DNA of 64,000 nucleotides, from assembly GCA_947168665.1 (NCBI GenBank), contig CAMVMX010000007.1, positions 1-64,000 of the forward strand, read 5' to 3'. The notes beneath the pieces are model-generated. The model had not been told where the DNA came from, did no database searches, and worked only from the letters and a program-made list of their open reading frames with translations. The position numbers and the translations under genes were made by a program. This document shows, one piece after another, positions 61,224-64,000 of this stretch (positions are counted from its first letter, which is position 1; each line of letters starts with the position of its first letter). Source of the stretch: an uncultured Bacteroidales bacterium. Lineage in GTDB: Bacteria > Bacteroidota > Bacteroidia > Bacteroidales > P3.

Positions 61224-62603
61224 ATGCTTAGAAGGGTATTGTATATCGTGCTGATTACGGTGCTGTTGGTGCCGGGTATGCTTGCGTCGTGCGGCAAGGA
61301 GGAGGTGTATGCCTCCGGGCTGGACGGGCTGGAGTTCTCGTGCGACACGATGGCCTTCGACACGGTGTTTACCCAGATGGGCACCACCACACGGCAGTTC
61401 AAGGTGTATAACCGCGGCGCGGAGGATGTGAGATTAGATGGGGTGACCCTGGCCGGGGGCTATGGCTCGCGGTTCCGCCTGAATGTGGACGGCGACACGG
61501 CCATGGTGGCCCGCGATGTGGCAATTGCGGCGGGCGACAGCATCTTTGTCTTTGTGCGTGCCAATATCAAGCCGAACCTGACTACCGAGCCTTTCTTGAT
61601 TGAGGATGCCGTGCTGTTCCGCACCGATAAGCATGAGCGGCGGTTGCCGCTGACGGCATACGGGCGCAACGCGGTGTACCATGTGCCGACGGACACGATA
61701 CACTATGCCGACGGCACGCCTTTGATAGACTCCACCTTCGGCAAACCTTACGCCTACAGTGTGATTGACTGTGAGAACTGGCGGCACGATTTGCCCCATG
61801 TCATTGTGGGTTATGCGGTGGTGGACTCGCGCAACACGCTGCGGCTGGAGGCGGGCGATGAGCTCTATTTCCACAACGACGCGGTGTTGTGGGTGTATGA
61901 CAGTGCGACGCTCGAGGTGAGGGGGTCGGCCGAGAGGCCGGTGCTGTTTACCTCGGTGCGGCAGGACGGGCGCTACAAGACGCTGCCCGGACAGTGGGGA
62001 TATGTGTGGCTGTCGGTGGGGAGCAGGGATAACGTGATGGATTATGCGCGGATTGAGAACGCATTTATAGGCATCAGGATGGACAGCTGCGCCAGCAGCC
62101 AGCCCACGCTCAGGGTGTCGAACACACAGGTGGCCAACCATGTGCTGGCGGGACTGCTGTGCCAGACGGCCACGGTGGTGGGGGACAATTTGCTGGTGGC
62201 CAACTGTGGGTCGGCTACGGTGGCTATGCGCTATGGCGGCGACTATCGTTTTGACCACTGCACGTTTGCCGACTATTGGCGGCTGGGTACCCGGACATTC
62301 GGAAGTCTCTTCATCACCAATGCGTTGGATTATGGGGGAGTACGCTATGTGTGGCCGATGCAGGTGCGGCTGAAGGATTGCATTGTGTATGGCAGCAGGG
62401 CGGAGGGCGAGATGTATGTGGATTTGGATCCCAATGCGGCGACTTCGCTGCAGGTGGAGCACTGCCTGGTACGCGGAGGGGAGTGGGACGAGGACCCCAA
62501 GTTTGTCGACCCGCAGGAGGGCGACTACCATCTGGAGGAGGACTCGCCCGCATGGGGCATAGGCTATACCTACCCGGACGGCAAGCGTGTGGGAGGTCGG
62601 TGA
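61224..62603 (+). CDS. Lipoprotein with right-handed beta-helix-like repeats
   Basis: 459 residues. The signal carries a lipobox (MLASC, Cys about residue 23). The N-terminal third is an Ig-like domain (FKVYNRGAEDVRLDGVTLAGG), and the rest has parallel beta-helix-like strand repeats with irregular turns (VRGSAERPVLFTSVRQDG, YARIENAFIGIRMDSC, LLVANCGSATVAMRYGG). I recall similar lipoproteins being common in this phylum; no enzymatic motif recognised. It is followed by ruvA after 51 bp. Confidence 0.82.
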   Translation: MLRRVLYIVLITVLLVPGMLASCGKEEVYASGLDGLEFSCDTMAFDTVFTQMGTTTRQFKVYNRGAEDVRLDGVTLAGGYGSRFRLNVDGDTAMVARDVAIAAGDSIFVFVRANIKPNLTTEPFLIEDAVLFRTDKHERRLPLTAYGRNAVYHVPTDTIHYADGTPLIDSTFGKPYAYSVIDCENWRHDLPHVIVGYAVVDSRNTLRLEAGDELYFHNDAVLWVYDSATLEVRGSAERPVLFTSVRQDGRYKTLPGQWGYVWLSVGSRDNVMDYARIENAFIGIRMDSCASSQPTLRVSNTQVANHVLAGLLCQTATVVGDNLLVANCGSATVAMRYGGDYRFDHCTFADYWRLGTRTFGSLFITNALDYGGVRYVWPMQVRLKDCIVYGSRAEGEMYVDLDPNAATSLQVEHCLVRGGEWDEDPKFVDPQEGDYHLEEDSPAWGIGYTYPDGKRVGGR

Positions 62604-62654
62604 CTGTGTACTGAGGAATGGTTTGAAAGAAGCTTTGGAAAGTAAAGAAAGAAC

Positions 62655-63242
62655 ATGTACGAATATATATCAGGAAAACTGGCAACTGTGACCCCCGCCT
62701 CGGCGGTGATAGACTGCGGAGGGGTGGGCTACATGCTCGAAATCACGTTGGGTACATTCAGTGCCATCCAGACCCTCGGCGAGGTGCGCCTTTGGGTGCA
62801 TGAGGTAATCCGCGAGGATGCCCATCTGCTTTTCGGGTTTTACACCACGCAGGAGCGGAGTCTTTTCAGGCTGCTGCTCGGAGTGAGCGGCGTGGGGGCC
62901 GCCACGGCACGGATGATGCTCTCGTCGCTCTCGGTCGAGGAGTTGACGCAGGCCATTGCCGGCGGCGATGCCAAGACGGTGCAGCGGGTGAAGGGCGTGG
63001 GTGCCAAGACGGCGCAGCGCATTGTGCTTGAGTTGCAGGACAAGGTGTCCGACCCCTCGGCGGGAGCAGGACTGTCGGCAGCGGCCGCCAATATGGCCGG
63101 TGCCAATGCCAAGAAAGATGAGGCTGTGAGCGCGCTGGCGATGCTTGGATTCCCGAAAGCGGCGGCGGAGAAAGTGGTGTACGGGCTGGACAGCGGCCTC
63201 ACCGTGGAGGAGTTAATCAAAGAAGCACTGAAAAGATTGTAA
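62655..63242 (+). CDS. ruvA: Holliday junction branch migration protein RuvA
   Basis: 195 residues, the standard size. RuvA tetramers bind Holliday junctions and load RuvB. The N-terminal OB domain (MYEYISGKLATVTPASAVIDCGGVGYMLEI), two helix-hairpin-helix motifs (LGVSGVGAATARMMLSSL and VKGVGAKTAQRIVLEL) and the C-terminal domain III (DEAVSALAMLGFPKAAAEKVV) are all visible. It lies 71 bp before the sprA start chosen here. The gene order ruvA-sprA is one I recall from other Bacteroidota. Confidence 0.97.
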   Translation: MYEYISGKLATVTPASAVIDCGGVGYMLEITLGTFSAIQTLGEVRLWVHEVIREDAHLLFGFYTTQERSLFRLLLGVSGVGAATARMMLSSLSVEELTQAIAGGDAKTVQRVKGVGAKTAQRIVLELQDKVSDPSAGAGLSAAAANMAGANAKKDEAVSALAMLGFPKAAAEKVVYGLDSGLTVEELIKEALKRL

Positions 63243-63313
63243 TTGGAGGCTACCCATTGAGCAAGGCATTACATAAGTGGAACCATTGCGGCGCACGGAG
63301 CCGGGCGGGGAGG

Positions 63314-64000
63314 ATGAGGCTCCCCGTGGTGATGCTTGTGCTGCTGGCTTTGCTGACGGGGTGGTGTGGCACGGCGGCTGCCCAGACTCCCGACGGGGGC
63401 CGCACCACGGTGGTGGAGTATGACGCGCAGAGCAACTCGTATGTGAAGGTGACGCGCGTGGGCGACATGGTGATTGACCGCCAGTATATGACGTTTGAGG
63501 AGTATCAGGATTACCAGATGAGCGAGTTGATGCGCAAATACTGGGACGAGCGGTCGGCTGTGAGCGACACGGCTGCCGACGAGGGGTTGCTGAGCAAGAT
63601 TCCCGGCTTCAGCGAAATCAGCAAGAAGGTGGACGGACTGCTGGCAGTGCCTAACATTTCCATCAATCCGTCGGGCAGTGCCGACCTCACATTCCAGATA
63701 GTGAATAACTACCGCGATGACTATAATATCGATGCCAACCGCCGCAGTGTCACCACTTTCGACTTTGATGAGAATATTCAGGTGAATCTTAACGCCAAGA
63801 TTGGCGACTTGTTTGACTTCGACATCAATTGGAACACGCAGGCCACTTTCGATTTCGAGAATAAGATTAAGCTCAAATACGAGGGCAAGGAGGATGACAT
63901 CCTGCAGCTGTTTGAAGCTGCCAATATTTCTTTCCCTCTCAACACTACCTTGATACACGGCAGCCAAGAGCTGTTCGGCGTACACACTAAACTGAAATTT
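63314..64000 (+). CDS. sprA: Cell-surface protein SprA/Sov (T9SS translocon), 5' part only
   Basis: 229 codons to the window edge; the full protein in relatives is about 2400-2500 residues. The ATG at 63314 gives the signal peptide MRLPVVMLVLLALLTGWCGTAAAQ; an upstream TTG at 63257 is possible but lacks an ATG. The mature start resembles SprA: VTRVGDMVIDRQYMTFEEYQDYQMSELMRKYW, LLSKIPGFSEIS, LAVPNISINPSGSADLTFQIVNNYRDD and FDFDENIQVNLNAKIGDLFDFDINWNTQATFDFENKIKL. SprA forms the giant outer-membrane translocation pore of T9SS. Continuation beyond 64000 not seen. Confidence 0.93.
   Translation, partial: MRLPVVMLVLLALLTGWCGTAAAQTPDGGRTTVVEYDAQSNSYVKVTRVGDMVIDRQYMTFEEYQDYQMSELMRKYWDERSAVSDTAADEGLLSKIPGFSEISKKVDGLLAVPNISINPSGSADLTFQIVNNYRDDYNIDANRRSVTTFDFDENIQVNLNAKIGDLFDFDINWNTQATFDFENKIKLKYEGKEDDILQLFEAANISFPLNTTLIHGSQELFGVHTKLKF

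Overview
The window is chromosomal DNA from a member of the Bacteroidota, most likely order Bacteroidales. Evidence: many genes sit behind the characteristic TAnnTTTG -7 promoter element (with TTG/TTTG about 19 bp upstream); there is fused secDF; there are several type IX secretion system (T9SS) genes and cargo proteins (SprA start, PorV/PorQ-like barrel, PorE-like TPR/propeller/OmpA protein, cargo with type A and type B C-terminal sorting domains); and the gene for an NAD(P)-dependent glutamate dehydrogenase is of the type common in this phylum. A secreted sialidase and an M64 (IgA-protease family) peptidase suggest a host-associated lifestyle; this is inference. I cannot name a genus.

Layout. 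1-4.4 kb: DUF4301 and a lipoprotein on the minus strand, then cyclophilin-pheS, folB and convergent radC. 4.5-17.7 kb: secDF, a small membrane protein, and a large three-gene outer-membrane unit (TonB-dependent-receptor-like barrel, 1609-residue secreted protein, PorV/PorQ-like barrel) ending at a strong terminator. 17.8-20.4 kb: greA, a copper-chaperone-like HMA protein and a CPx P-type ATPase that appears to lack its nucleotide-binding domain. 20.6-24 kb (minus): HIT protein, PurM-like synthase, Na/Pi symporter. 24.2-27.0 kb: rpsO-pnp with a structured pnp leader. 27.0-34.2 kb: accessory region with tRNA-Gly(CCC), tyrosine integrase, membrane-anchored hypothetical protein, an orphan fragment, a frameshifted class II UvrA and a TPR protein encoded by near-identical 102-bp repeats. 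34.4-39.9 kb: operon yitT, glycosyltransferase, secreted protein, PorE-like protein. 40.3-45.4 kb: decayed gene and two convergent T9SS cargo genes.

45.7-54.6 kb: hydrolase, gdhA, nucleoside hydrolase lipoprotein, ATP-grasp protein, aroQ, an ECF sigma/anti-sigma-like/outer-membrane-barrel module and another barrel. 54.6-59.5 kb (minus): sialidase, AAA ATPase with nuclease-like C-terminus behind a 37-bp near-palindrome, panC, a small membrane protein and a YciO/YrdC protein. 59.6-64 kb: M64 peptidase, beta-helix lipoprotein, ruvA and the 5' part of sprA, which runs off the right edge.

The strongest recurring theme is envelope biogenesis and T9SS export. The most unusual items are the SecDF-linked barrel/giant cargo/PorV-like trio, the ATPase without an N domain, the palindrome-fronted ATPase/nuclease-like protein and the ECF module with an inverted repeat upstream.
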